Under the pieces are notes generated by a model. It was not told the origin of the DNA. It saw only the letters and a list, made by a program, of their open reading frames with translations, and made no database searches. This document shows, one piece after another, positions 19,684 through 28,899 of a stretch of 35,638 bases of DNA. Position 1 is the first letter of the stretch. Every line of letters starts with the position of its first letter. The translations under genes and the position numbers were made by a program. The stretch is from a virus. Location: positions 1 through 35,638 of IMG/VR virus record IMGVR_UViG_3300048029_000435; one strand, 5' to 3'.

Positions 19684-22453
19684 ACGAATAGTAAATACCA
19701 CATACGACGTCATTGACGGATTCTCATACCGATTGGAGGTGTGGGACGTAAACATCGTATCTCAAGGAGGCTTCTCTCCCTTTACGGAGGTAGAAATCTC
19801 TGACCCAGGCTTTGTACTGGACTGGAAAGGGTCTGTTGACGACGTGTTGCAGCCGATTATGAGTTCGTCAATGAAGTTCTCGGCATACCTTACAGAGGCC
19901 GAACGCACGCACATCACTGTGCCTTGTTTTGCTGGTGACGAGTTCAGGATGTTTGTTCGCCTGTATCGACAGACCTCTGTTCAGGAGGATTTCGAATGGG
20001 CAGGCATTATCCATCCCGAAGAAGTCACCGAACAGATTGACGACGGTAGAATCCTGACCACGTTCGTGGCTAGTGACGGCATTGCTTCGTTGAAGAACGT
20101 GGACTACAAAGATACCAACGGCGACTTGTTTACGGGTGAAACAAGCCTGGTGTACTGGCTCAAGGAGGTTGTTCAAAAACTGCCTCATTGGTCAATAATT
20201 AACGCTGAATTACAGGGTACAGCTACAGACGGAAGCCATCAGTACCCACTTTTTACGGAGCATCGCCTGGTTCGACCAGGAAACACCACACACAACCACT
20301 TCCCCTCGAATGACGCTGTGCTGGACCACTTCTTTTTGAAGGCAGACTCCTTTTACACGCGTCCCGCTCCAAGGGAGAAGCGAGACATTGCTTTTGAGCG
20401 CAAGCGCACAGAGCGCCGTAGCGGATTCGTGTCTACATACGAGATTTTGCACGACATTTGCGCCTCTTTAGGCGCTACTTTCTGCTTTTCAGAGGGTAAA
20501 TTCCACCTGTTTGATCGTGAGCGCATCATAAACGGTGACGATGACCAGATAGGCTACTTTGAATGGACAAAGGACGAGAACGGAGTTTTTAGTCACTCAT
20601 CTGTTTACACCTCCAGCGGAACCGACAACGATACAGACCCGCAGGTCGTTTATTTAGACCATATTGGTGCTCAATTCCTGAAAGGAGCAGCAAGAAGGGG
20701 TGTATATCCGGTGGGTTCTATCGCTCAAGTTCACGAAGGGGCGGGTAGCGACCTGATTTTTAGGTCGGGAATGGGCTACGATGGTCCAAACCTAGAGACG
20801 TTCCTGTACCGCCTTGATTCAATCTCAAGCGGTGACTTCGGTGTGGTCACAACACAAAACGTGTACTCAAATGTGCCCACTCAAGGCATCATAACCGACA
20901 TCAACATACCGAAGGGTGACGATGGGGGGTCATTTAGGCTGCATTTCTCTGGTAGCGCTCAATACTGGACGTCAGGAAGCAATTTTGAGAACCAAAACAG
21001 GGGAAATCTGGCGGTTTTGCGCATGACGGTTCGAGTCAATGATGGAACTAATTGGTATGCTTTGCGCCGTCGGGTTAGGTCGCTCGGTTTCTACAGCTCA
21101 GGAGAGTCTTATGGTGTAGATGTTCCAAACACAAGCGCTGACTACACTCCAAAGACCTATGAACAGTATACGTGGGTAGATGATGCCGATGCGATGTATG
21201 ACGAGGCTTTTTTGGAGATTATGATTGGAGCAGATCCAAGCATTCTGACCGATGAGGGTGCAGGAACTACTGATGAGTTTCTTCAATCAGAAGATTTTAC
21301 CTTCAGCTTTTACACTCCTCCGTTACTCAAGCAAGACGCAGACGCTGACAACGTACTGAAAAAAGATCACTCAAGAAATCACTTTATCTATCGATTCGAC
21401 GAGCAGATAGAAGCGCCATACACTGCTGACGGAGCTTCCTCATCTTTCACTAAGATTCAAATAGGCACCGCACTTAGGTTGTATGAGATTCCTCACAACA
21501 ACGACTGGAACAACTTGTTTGACTCATCAGGCAACGCTATTGACGTAGTTTCGGAGGCTACAGAGAATCAAAACTTTGCAGCATCAGACTGGCCGTTAGT
21601 TACGGGTGTGTCTGCGGCAAATACAACTAGTCAATACAGCGAAAACCACTCGATATTAAAGCACTTTCAGCTGTCAGGTATTGAGGTATACCTTGGTGAC
21701 GGCACAGAGAACTATGACGCCAGATACGTCACTTTTGACGATAGCGGCAACGGATCGGAGCAGATTTCCTTAAAGAGCACCGCTTTTGGGGCTACCTTTG
21801 AGAACTCAGGAAATAGGGCGTTCGGACGTTATCGCGCCACACACCCCAGCGACACCTCCAGCCCTCTAAGCAGGGAGGACAACATAAAGATGCACCCTGA
21901 TGGGTTCACCTCGTCGGATATGCCGTTTTCAAGCATGTATACATCGATGGGGTTTTACACTACGGCCAGGGCCATAAATGTTCGTGGTCACGCTCGTCAA
22001 ATGGTGACGGGCACAATCATACGCCCTCGTTTAGACGCAAGCGTGCAGTTTTTGGACGTATGCCGCCCATACAAAAAGTTTAACACCTCCAAACTGAGCG
22101 CGGGAAATGAAGAGTTTTTACCTCACTCAATAACAATACAGCTGAAGGACCACGCGCAAAGGGTAGAAGCCTTGTTGTGCGGGTATACGTCTGAGGCCAC
22201 TATTACTGAGGAACAGGACGATACTGGTCGAGACCCAAACAACCCTCCAGGCGCAGGCGATGGAGATTTTGTACCTGGGGGTGGGGTCAATCACATCTTT
22301 CAAAAGCACGAGGCTTTGAATACAACTGTGTCAGGAATCTCCTCAAAAACAGACCTAATTACCGTCACAAATAGCGTAGATTTGGACAATATTTCCACAG
22401 GAGGAAGCTCCCTGTTTGGCGACCTGTTCCCAATCTTTATTAGCAAGAAATAA
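19676..22453 (+). CDS. Tail tip/baseplate hub-like protein, 925 aa
   Basis: Follows the tape measure with an 8-base overlap, the position of distal tail and tail-associated proteins. The N terminus (YRLEVWDVNI, VEISDPGFVLDWKGSVDDVL, SSSMKFSAYLTEAE, FEWAGIIHPEEV) looks like the beta-barrel start of hub proteins, with GFVSTYEILHDICASLGATF further on (about 246-265) as in family members of Bacteroidota phages. The rest is beta-rich with aromatic residues, possibly sugar-binding. The last 50 residues (EALNTTVSGISSKTDLITVT) may contact the fibre. Family by position and style. Confidence 0.7.
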   Translation: MARRIVNTTYDVIDGFSYRLEVWDVNIVSQGGFSPFTEVEISDPGFVLDWKGSVDDVLQPIMSSSMKFSAYLTEAERTHITVPCFAGDEFRMFVRLYRQTSVQEDFEWAGIIHPEEVTEQIDDGRILTTFVASDGIASLKNVDYKDTNGDLFTGETSLVYWLKEVVQKLPHWSIINAELQGTATDGSHQYPLFTEHRLVRPGNTTHNHFPSNDAVLDHFFLKADSFYTRPAPREKRDIAFERKRTERRSGFVSTYEILHDICASLGATFCFSEGKFHLFDRERIINGDDDQIGYFEWTKDENGVFSHSSVYTSSGTDNDTDPQVVYLDHIGAQFLKGAARRGVYPVGSIAQVHEGAGSDLIFRSGMGYDGPNLETFLYRLDSISSGDFGVVTTQNVYSNVPTQGIITDINIPKGDDGGSFRLHFSGSAQYWTSGSNFENQNRGNLAVLRMTVRVNDGTNWYALRRRVRSLGFYSSGESYGVDVPNTSADYTPKTYEQYTWVDDADAMYDEAFLEIMIGADPSILTDEGAGTTDEFLQSEDFTFSFYTPPLLKQDADADNVLKKDHSRNHFIYRFDEQIEAPYTADGASSSFTKIQIGTALRLYEIPHNNDWNNLFDSSGNAIDVVSEATENQNFAASDWPLVTGVSAANTTSQYSENHSILKHFQLSGIEVYLGDGTENYDARYVTFDDSGNGSEQISLKSTAFGATFENSGNRAFGRYRATHPSDTSSPLSREDNIKMHPDGFTSSDMPFSSMYTSMGFYTTARAINVRGHARQMVTGTIIRPRLDASVQFLDVCRPYKKFNTSKLSAGNEEFLPHSITIQLKDHAQRVEALLCGYTSEATITEEQDDTGRDPNNPPGAGDGDFVPGGGVNHIFQKHEALNTTVSGISSKTDLITVTNSVDLDNISTGGSSLFGDLFPIFISKK

Positions 22454-24558
22454 TGGCTACAGCATACAAAATAGCGCAGTTTACGGTTACGCAAGCTAAC
22501 ACGAGTCAACAAGCTTTTGCCGCGAGCGCAAGCAACACGGTTATATCAAGCATTATATGCAGCGACTCACTTGGCGCAACCGTAACGCTGAGTGTCAAAA
22601 AGGGCACAACGACAATGCAGATTGTGAACCAGTCATTGTCATCTAATGCAAGTGTTGATTTGTTGGCTTCGCCTATCGCCTTGGAATCAACAGACAAAAT
22701 AATGGTCACATCAACCCGTCCAAGCGGGTCAAACTTTGTCATTAGCTACGTAGAAGATACTAACTCGGTTTCGGGACAGGCAATAGGCATTCTCTCCGAT
22801 GTGCCTAATTCTATTGGCACATCTGGTCAGGTTTTAGCTGTTAATTCAGGTGCCACATCTTTGGAGTACGTAGACCCCTCTGGAGGAGCCAGCGAGCTAA
22901 ATGATCTTGATGACGCCACGACTACAAGTGGGTCTACCGGGGACGTACTTGTCCGTAATTCATCAGGTGTTTACACTACCAGTGCGAATTTGCAGGAGTT
23001 GCGCACTTTGCTCAAAACTAATACAGGCTCAACGATCTTGACTGGTGATGGATCAGGCACTAGTACGGATGACGGTCGCTTGGAGCTAACAGCTACAGAC
23101 AGTAAAGTAAAGTTTGCAACGAACTCTGAAATGGAGTTGACCTCAACTACTGCTCGATTGAAGACGGGGGTGACGGAGGTGAAGATGACTGAGACCTCGC
23201 CAGGCGAAATTGATTTTATCGTAGCAGCAGGTGGTGCGGGTTCGGAGACAGCATTTACGGCGGTAGAACTTAATGGTCAAGCCGTAGCAAGCACTGCCTT
23301 ATTCGATGTTAAAACAGGCACACGTTTGCGCATCGAGAGCAGCACTAATGACTTTGCAACTGTTCGTAACCAAGCAAGCGCAGATACTGTTATTGACTTG
23401 CCTACAACTTCAGGCACACTAGCGCGTACTGCTGACGTGCCATCAGACGTGATAGACCTGTCTGACGTGACAGATGCAGGGTCGGGTGCAATCATAACTT
23501 CCGCAGAGCGCACTAAACTCACTAACATAGAAACCGCTGCCGATGTAACCGACGCGACGAACGTGGCTGCTGCAGGCGCGTTGATGGCGTCGAGTGCTCA
23601 GTTGGCTGGCAATCTTGACGTGCAGGCTAACGAGGTCAACACCACGACAAGCAATGGCAATGTAAAGGTCGCGGCGAATGGCACCGGGCTGTTGGAGATA
23701 CGGGGCAATGTGGGTGGTGGTTCAGACGACAACCCCGGCGCTATCAAGCTAAACTGTTCTTCCAACACTCACGGCATCACTATTAAAAGTCCACCGCACG
23801 CCAACGGCGCCACATACACTTTGGTGCTGCCAGACGACGACGGCAGCGCAAACCAGCTACTGAAGACAGACGGCAGCGGAAATTTATCATGGGTCGATGA
23901 TGCGCAAGGCGTAACTAGCGTGGCGACAGGCACAGGTCTAACCGGTGGAACGATTACGGCAACTGGTACCATCTCTCTAACTGATACAGCAGTCACTGCG
24001 GCCAGTTACACCAATGCAGACATAACTGTCGATGCGCAAGGTAGAATTACCGCTGCATCAAATGGGTCGCCGGGCGGCAGTGGAATCGCTAGTGTTTTGG
24101 CCGACACCTCTCCACAGCTTGGTGGCGACCTTGACACGAACAACAAGAATGTCGTATTTGCAAAGACCGGCAATACAGCCAACAGCAGCAACGGTGATAT
24201 AGTCAAGTTTGGTTCAGGCTCAACCACAGAGGGCAAGTTGCATTACTTGAACAGCGCCTTTGGCGGATGGACGCTTGCTGATGCAGACGCAACAGGCACG
24301 GCAGGTGGTGTCTTATTAGCAATTGCTTTAGGCACTGACCCAGATGTGGACGGTATGTTGCTGCGTGGTATGTACACGTTAGACTACGACGCCGGCACGA
24401 TTGGGGACGAACTTTATGTATCTACTCAAGGTGGCGACATAACAGCCACAGCTCCATCGGGAACTGGCGATATTGTACGCGTCGTTGGATACTGCCTTGA
24501 TAGCAGCAACGGACAAATTTGGTTTAATCCTTCGAATGACTTCATTGAACTTGCGTAA
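22453..24558 (+). CDS. Tail fibre protein, 701 aa
   Basis: Low-complexity Ser/Thr/Gly/Ala/Asp-rich fibre of a type common in aquatic phages. The N terminus (about 1-100) may bind the baseplate. The middle contains DVTDAGSGAIITSAERTKL and a text recurring in many phage fibres, VATGTGLTGGTITATGTISL followed by TNADITVDAQGRITAASNG (about 497-540), then LADTSPQLGGDLDTNNKN. The C-terminal 130 residues (EGKLHYLNSAFGGWTLADAD ... VVGYCLDSSNGQIWFNPSND) form a distinct domain, probably trimerising. Start and previous stop overlap as TAATG. Confidence 0.85.
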   Translation: MATAYKIAQFTVTQANTSQQAFAASASNTVISSIICSDSLGATVTLSVKKGTTTMQIVNQSLSSNASVDLLASPIALESTDKIMVTSTRPSGSNFVISYVEDTNSVSGQAIGILSDVPNSIGTSGQVLAVNSGATSLEYVDPSGGASELNDLDDATTTSGSTGDVLVRNSSGVYTTSANLQELRTLLKTNTGSTILTGDGSGTSTDDGRLELTATDSKVKFATNSEMELTSTTARLKTGVTEVKMTETSPGEIDFIVAAGGAGSETAFTAVELNGQAVASTALFDVKTGTRLRIESSTNDFATVRNQASADTVIDLPTTSGTLARTADVPSDVIDLSDVTDAGSGAIITSAERTKLTNIETAADVTDATNVAAAGALMASSAQLAGNLDVQANEVNTTTSNGNVKVAANGTGLLEIRGNVGGGSDDNPGAIKLNCSSNTHGITIKSPPHANGATYTLVLPDDDGSANQLLKTDGSGNLSWVDDAQGVTSVATGTGLTGGTITATGTISLTDTAVTAASYTNADITVDAQGRITAASNGSPGGSGIASVLADTSPQLGGDLDTNNKNVVFAKTGNTANSSNGDIVKFGSGSTTEGKLHYLNSAFGGWTLADADATGTAGGVLLAIALGTDPDVDGMLLRGMYTLDYDAGTIGDELYVSTQGGDITATAPSGTGDIVRVVGYCLDSSNGQIWFNPSNDFIELA

Positions 24559-25430
24559 TGCCCGACATCAGCAAACAAAACGGTATTGAAATGGCAGACA
24601 TTGCTAAAATCAACGAACAAGATGTTCCATCTGGGAGCGGTGGTACAGCTACTACTACACCTACAATCTCGTTAAATGTGGGACTGTTTGGAGCCGTGAC
24701 AATTACCGTCACAAATCACAGCAGTTATACGAACCCAAACTATCACGTCATTTCTAAGGTGGGAAGCACTGTCACGGTGCAGGATGCTGATGTAGACCAC
24801 ACGCTCGACACGGGCAACGATTCCGTGTCAGCTACTTTGTCTTTCAACGACACCAACTCCACTACAGGGACAAGGACTGTTGAAGTGCGGGCGCAAGAAT
24901 TTGGAGACAACGTGCAGAGCGCAGCCGCAACAGCGACCTATGACATATCAGGGCCGCCCGCATCTCGATACATCAGGATTAGAGGCGTTAACTCAGCAGG
25001 AACATACAATAACTCCCGATTAGGAATATGGAACTTGAGGTTTTACGAGAGTGCAGGTCAAAGCGGAAATAGCCACCCTACGAACATGACCAACAGCACA
25101 ACTGACACTGATGGGAACAACTACTACACCATTACAGCAGGCCATTACTACGCGCAATACTACCCGTATAAGGCTTTCAATAGCAGCACCTCGATTTACG
25201 ATTTGTGGTGGCCTTTGAGTACGTCAACCGCAAATAACTGGATACAGGTAAAATTTGACAGCACCCAATTCCCAACGCCGCCCACCATAAAGAGCATTGA
25301 GTACGGTAATTACGGTTCTGGTAGTGACGCTACACACTTTGCAGTAGAAACGAGCGACGATGGAACAACCTTCACGCAGCGTGGTGTTTTTGCTTTGATT
25401 GATAACAACACGACACAAAACTTTGGATAA
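24558..25430 (+). CDS. Adhesin with discoidin-like C-terminal domain, 290 aa
   Basis: Residues about 30-130 form an Ig-like or fibronectin-like module (TPTISLNVGLFGAVTITVTN ... TRTVEVRAQEFGDNVQSAAA). Residues about 135-290 resemble F5/8-type (discoidin) carbohydrate-binding domains: RYIRIRGVNSAG, NSRLGIWNLRFYESAG, YPYKAFNSSTSIYDLWWPLS, NNWIQVKFDS, IKSIEYGNYGSGSDATHFAV, ETSDDGTTFTQRGVF. It follows the fibre gene and probably binds surface glycans of the host. A second possible start lies 11 codons in (MADIAKINEQ). No signal peptide, as expected for a virion protein. Confidence 0.75.
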   Translation: MPDISKQNGIEMADIAKINEQDVPSGSGGTATTTPTISLNVGLFGAVTITVTNHSSYTNPNYHVISKVGSTVTVQDADVDHTLDTGNDSVSATLSFNDTNSTTGTRTVEVRAQEFGDNVQSAAATATYDISGPPASRYIRIRGVNSAGTYNNSRLGIWNLRFYESAGQSGNSHPTNMTNSTTDTDGNNYYTITAGHYYAQYYPYKAFNSSTSIYDLWWPLSTSTANNWIQVKFDSTQFPTPPTIKSIEYGNYGSGSDATHFAVETSDDGTTFTQRGVFALIDNNTTQNFG

Positions 25431-25627
25431 TGCACTACACAAAAGAGCAAATAGTAGCCGCCATTGATGCCACCAGCCCGATGTGTTTTGTGCAGCATAT
25501 TCTCAACGAGGAATATTGCGAAGCCGTGTTTGTTGCTATGAAGTTATCACAAGACCAAAACGGAGTTTTAACAGATGAGGATAAGAGGTTGATTCGTGAC
25601 CTTATGCCAACAGAGAGCCATGATTGA
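25430..25627 (+). CDS. Hypothetical late protein, 65 aa
   Basis: Starts MHYTKEQIVAAIDATSPMCF and ends RDLMPTESHD. The composition is helical, with three cysteines or methionine-rich turns (SPMCFVQHILNEEYCEAVFV). Its ATG overlaps the previous stop as TAATG, and its own end overlaps the amidase start by 8 bases. It lies between adhesin and lysis genes; no family recognised. A small fibre chaperone or lysis regulator is possible. Confidence 0.7.
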   Translation: MHYTKEQIVAAIDATSPMCFVQHILNEEYCEAVFVAMKLSQDQNGVLTDEDKRLIRDLMPTESHD

Positions 25628-26042
25628 ACGACACATTGACCTCATCGTAGTACACGCCACAGCCACATACGCCACTATGGACGTAGGGGTGGGCTGGATA
25701 GATCGGCTTCACAAGAAGTTCGGGTGGAAGGGCTGCGGATACCATTTCGTTATTCGTCGTGACGGCGCCCTGGAAGCAGGGCGCGACGTGTCCATTCCTG
25801 GCGCTCACGCAAAAGGATTTAACGCCAACAGCATCGGTGTATGCTGGGCAGGCGGACTCGACCCAAAGGGAGACCCAGAAGACAATCGCACGCCTGAGCA
25901 AAAAGAGACCATGCAGAGCCTTTTAGACACCCTTACACACGTTTTTCCAGAGGCAAAGGTAGTTGGGCATCGTGACCTGCCAGAAGTGCGAAAGGCATGC
26001 CCTTGTTTCGACGTAAAAGAATGGTACTATGGAGAAGATTAA
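25620..26042 (+). CDS. N-acetylmuramoyl-L-alanine amidase (endolysin), 140 aa
   Basis: Zinc amidase of the T7 lysozyme type that cuts the bond between muramic acid and the stem peptide at lysis. The zinc set is visible: IVVHATAT (His12), VGHRDLPE (His117) and KACPCFD (Cys127 or Cys129); Tyr41 in CGYHF and a lysine before the cysteines match the catalytic pair of T7 lysozyme. The start at 25620 (MIERHIDLIV) keeps the domain complete; a longer frame from 25596 reads through the previous gene's end. No signal peptide, so export needs the holin. Confidence 0.9.
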   Translation: MIERHIDLIVVHATATYATMDVGVGWIDRLHKKFGWKGCGYHFVIRRDGALEAGRDVSIPGAHAKGFNANSIGVCWAGGLDPKGDPEDNRTPEQKETMQSLLDTLTHVFPEAKVVGHRDLPEVRKACPCFDVKEWYYGED

Positions 26043-26454
26043 GAACACCAAACTGGGCGCCTGGATAAGACAGAAGGCTCCTCACCTTATGGAGACCGTT
26101 GGCGACCTGCTGCCAGACAGCGGTGGACTCGGCGTAGTAAAGAATCTGCTGCGCCTGGAGGATGTAGACCCTGTAGAGGTACAAGCACGCATTGACGCCG
26201 AAGTAGAGTTTCAGAAAACGGTCACGGAGCGATGGAAAGCAGATATGGCGAGCGACGTAAAGCTGGCAAAGCTGATCCGACCGATGACCCTTATTTCTCT
26301 GATGGTACTGTTCTGCCTTACGATGGTGTTCGACAGCGTAGGCAAGTTCAACTTTGACGTAAAAGATTCGTATGTAGACCTGTTGCAGGTCTTAATGTTA
26401 ACAGCGTTCGGTGCGTACTTCGCGGGACGAACAATAGAAAAAACTAAAAACTGA
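26029..26454 (+). CDS. Holin, 3TM (GTA holin)-like, 141 aa
   Basis: The first 80 residues are soluble and helical (LGAWIRQKAPHLMETVGDLL, DPVEVQARIDAEVEFQKTVT). Two clear membrane segments follow: LISLMVLFCLTMVFDSV (about 88-104) and LLQVLMLTAFGAYFAG (about 118-133), the latter followed by RTIEKTKN. The text DVKLAKLIRPMTL before the first segment and YFAGRTIEK at the end are typical of the holin family often called GTA_holin_3TM. It overlaps the amidase by 14 bases and presumably releases it by making membrane holes. Confidence 0.75.
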   Translation: MEKIKNTKLGAWIRQKAPHLMETVGDLLPDSGGLGVVKNLLRLEDVDPVEVQARIDAEVEFQKTVTERWKADMASDVKLAKLIRPMTLISLMVLFCLTMVFDSVGKFNFDVKDSYVDLLQVLMLTAFGAYFAGRTIEKTKN

Positions 26455-26660
26455 TGGAACACCTGAGTCATTTTGAATTTTTAGCTGTGGCGGGAGCGCT
26501 GATAAGTGGTTGGCTAAAATTCCAGTCTGACTACAACAAGCTGTCCGCTCGTGTAAAGGCTTTGGAAATGGACAACACCGAATTTAAAGACGACGTAAAA
26601 CAACTCCTAAAAGACATTCAGGAGATCAAGCTTTTACTTGCAAAGAATCAAGTAAGCTGA
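26454..26660 (+). CDS. Coiled-coil membrane protein of the lysis cassette, 68 aa
   Basis: Starts MEHLSHFEFLAVAGALISGW with one membrane segment (about 8-20) and continues as a regular coiled coil (YNKLSARVKALEMDNTEFKD ... LLKDIQEIKLLLAKNQ). This arrangement resembles inner-membrane spanin subunits or XhlA-like lysis accessory proteins; no partner lipoprotein was found. The ATG overlaps the holin stop as TGATG. It is the last gene before the convergent terminator. Confidence 0.65.
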   Translation: MEHLSHFEFLAVAGALISGWLKFQSDYNKLSARVKALEMDNTEFKDDVKQLLKDIQEIKLLLAKNQVS

Positions 26661-26680
26661 ACCGTGGTTGGTTGAAAAAG

Positions 26681-26716
26681 AAAGGGGGAGGTAACACACA
26701 AGAACCCTCCCCCTTT
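26681..26716. terminator. Bidirectional terminator between converging units
   Basis: AAAGGGGGAGG (26681-26691) and CCTCCCCCTTT (26706-26716) form a perfect 11-bp stem around 14 bases. For the minus-strand unit the stem is followed by a T-rich run (TTTCTTTTT); for the plus strand only three T follow. It lies between the last late gene and the last early gene and should stop both. Confidence 0.85.
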
Positions 26717-26765
26717 CGCTATCCGAAATAATACAGCTGGGATATCCAGCATTCACTCACACGCT

Positions 26766-28655
26766 TCATCGAACTGGGCACGCACCCGTGTCACAGTCCA
26801 TAATCTCAACCTCATCCATTTCGAGATGATGCAGGCTTTGAATCGGATTTACCCGACTCGACATCTCGATGTAGGTTGCCTCGTCAATCTCTTCCATTGG
26901 AGCCTGCTTAAAACCGTGGTCGCTGTGCAGGAGGAAGGAGACCGATTTGACGTTTTTGTAGTTGAGACGAAGCCACTCCTTTATTTCGTCTAGCTCCTCT
27001 AACCTATAGTAAATAGTGACAGAAACCGCATTGTCAGACCATTCTGCCTGAAGGCGCTTAATCACCTCAAGCTGGTCAATAGCAGTCATGTCACCTGCAA
27101 ATGTAGTGTTCGACGGGAACTTGCAAGGGAAGCTAACCACGACAGTTGACTTGTCCTCGCTGCCATCGAAGTTCAGCACGTACTCCACAGGGTACCCGTG
27201 CTTCCTGGCGGTAGATGCCAGATCGCTATCAGCTGCCATTCGGATACGTCGGATGTAGAACTCGCTGTATCCTGGGTGCGCCCCTGGTGTAACGCCAGCA
27301 AGTAGACTAAGCGTTCCAGATGGCTTGACTGTTGTAAGTTTAACGGATGTTGGGTATCCCGCCAATTGAGAGTATTCTTTGTCATAGTTGCGTAGGTATT
27401 CGTAACAACCGTCCAACCAACTGCGCTGCTCGTCGGTGGCCTGCAAGTAGCCAGTCACCCCGATACCCATACGCATGTTTTTGTGAACGATATCTTCTGT
27501 TTCTTTGATGGCGCACTTGATTGCAAGGCTGTGCTTGTTGATTCGGTACAAGAACCGGGCAACCTTCAGCAGCTCGTGGTAGTCCTGAATGTTCGGCAAG
27601 TAGATTTCTGCCAAACAACAGGTTTCAAAGTTGGCAAGCGACTGCTCGGCACAAGGGTTGAATCCCTGCACGTCAGGGTCAGGGTACTCCGTCTCAAACG
27701 TGCGACCCATCTTCCGTGACGCGTCAAGGTTGATGAGACCATACGGTTCGCCATTGCCACGGTAGCCTTCCCAGAATTCGTCAGGCAGCTGCGAGATGTC
27801 TGAGCAGATGACCGAATTGTTCGACATGGCACGCCAGTTTGGTACGCCACCAAGATCCCAACGCTTCGCACGCAGGTACTCGATATCGTCACAATCGCCT
27901 AAGGCAATCTGAGCGCTTCTACGGACGTTTCCTGCCACTACAATCTTCCCGATGATATTCATGATATCGAGGCAGTCTACAGGGCGTAGACGCTTCCCTG
28001 AGCGACTATTGAGGAGGGTGTTAATCTCGCCCATACCCCACACCAGGTCGTCAGGCCCAGAAGCGGTGCCTCCGAAGCCTTTTATTGGAGAGCCTTTGGA
28101 CCGGATGAGGTGAGCAGCATACGTGAAGTCATCTCCGGTCACGAACGAGGCCTCCAACACGCGGCGCAACAATTCTACCCATCCCTCGCGGCTGTCAGGC
28201 ACGATAAAGTCGGCGTCATTGGCGTCGGTACGCTCTACCTTGACACGAGCCTTGACCTTCGGCAGCTGATAGACATTCTCTCGTTGAATGTTGAACCCGA
28301 CTCCAGAGCCGAGCATAAGCATCTCGAATGCCCAAGTGAACGGGCGAATGGGGTCATCGACTACTACGAAGGCGCAGTTCTGAAGTGACGGCAGACCCAA
28401 GCGGTCCACCGTTTCTGTACCGAGCTGCCACAGGAAGCGGCCCGCCACCGTGCCCTTCAGCTCCATCATAATCCGCTTCAGGTCGGCCTCCTCAAACTGA
28501 GTGAAGCCAACGTCAAGCTGATCACGACAAGCGTCAATCACACGATCAACGGTCTGTTCCCACTCCTCTGTCTGGCCTCCTTCTACTGGCCTGGCATAGG
28601 TTCGTTTAAATACGGGGTATCCAACCTCTCCCCAGGGTGTTTCATTTGTTTGCAT
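26766..28655 (-). CDS. nrdJ: Adenosylcobalamin-dependent (class II) ribonucleotide reductase, 629 aa
   Basis: Reduces ribonucleotides to deoxyribonucleotides with a B12-generated radical, independent of oxygen. Residues of the monomeric RTPR type are present: LQNCAF (Cys94), NPCAEQ (Asn333, Cys335, Glu337) and Cys346; the 11-residue step from 335 to 346 equals that in the Lactobacillus enzyme. The C-terminal pair CDTGAC (Cys621, Cys626) can accept electrons. It is shorter than the 739-residue bacterial enzyme. As last gene of the early unit it supplies dNTPs for replication, given cobalamin from the host. It overlaps the preceding gene by 14 bases. Confidence 0.93.
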   Translation of the reverse strand: MQTNETPWGEVGYPVFKRTYARPVEGGQTEEWEQTVDRVIDACRDQLDVGFTQFEEADLKRIMMELKGTVAGRFLWQLGTETVDRLGLPSLQNCAFVVVDDPIRPFTWAFEMLMLGSGVGFNIQRENVYQLPKVKARVKVERTDANDADFIVPDSREGWVELLRRVLEASFVTGDDFTYAAHLIRSKGSPIKGFGGTASGPDDLVWGMGEINTLLNSRSGKRLRPVDCLDIMNIIGKIVVAGNVRRSAQIALGDCDDIEYLRAKRWDLGGVPNWRAMSNNSVICSDISQLPDEFWEGYRGNGEPYGLINLDASRKMGRTFETEYPDPDVQGFNPCAEQSLANFETCCLAEIYLPNIQDYHELLKVARFLYRINKHSLAIKCAIKETEDIVHKNMRMGIGVTGYLQATDEQRSWLDGCYEYLRNYDKEYSQLAGYPTSVKLTTVKPSGTLSLLAGVTPGAHPGYSEFYIRRIRMAADSDLASTARKHGYPVEYVLNFDGSEDKSTVVVSFPCKFPSNTTFAGDMTAIDQLEVIKRLQAEWSDNAVSVTIYYRLEELDEIKEWLRLNYKNVKSVSFLLHSDHGFKQAPMEEIDEATYIEMSSRVNPIQSLHHLEMDEVEIMDCDTGACPVR

Positions 28656-28899
28656 ACTGTTCTGCTACTCTTTTATATTGTTGTTGCATGTATTCGGTAG
28701 ACGTCGGTATGACCCGAACAATCTCCCGTTCGTGAGTTTTTTTGACGATCACGTGTCGCCGAGGGCGCTTACGCCTCCCCTGTCGTCTGTTCCTTTTTCG
28801 CTGGTCATTGAGTTGACTGATAATCTGCTTTTGGTTTTGCAGGTTCCGATAGTTCATCGTCAGCAAGAGGACTTGAACGAGAAGTATTAGTATCTGCAT
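28642..28899 (-). CDS. Small basic membrane-anchored protein, 85 aa
   Basis: An N-terminal hydrophobic helix (MQILILLVQVLLLTMNYRN) is followed by a strongly basic stretch (QRKRNRRQGRRKRPRRHVIV, residues about 33-52) and a polar C terminus. The hydrophobic part could be a membrane anchor or an uncleaved signal sequence; the basic part could bind nucleic acid, which might tether replication to the membrane. The ATG overlaps the upstream stop as TGATG, and its end overlaps nrdJ by 14 bases. No family recognised. Confidence 0.7.
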   Translation of the reverse strand: MQILILLVQVLLLTMNYRNLQNQKQIISQLNDQRKRNRRQGRRKRPRRHVIVKKTHEREIVRVIPTSTEYMQQQYKRVAEQYANK

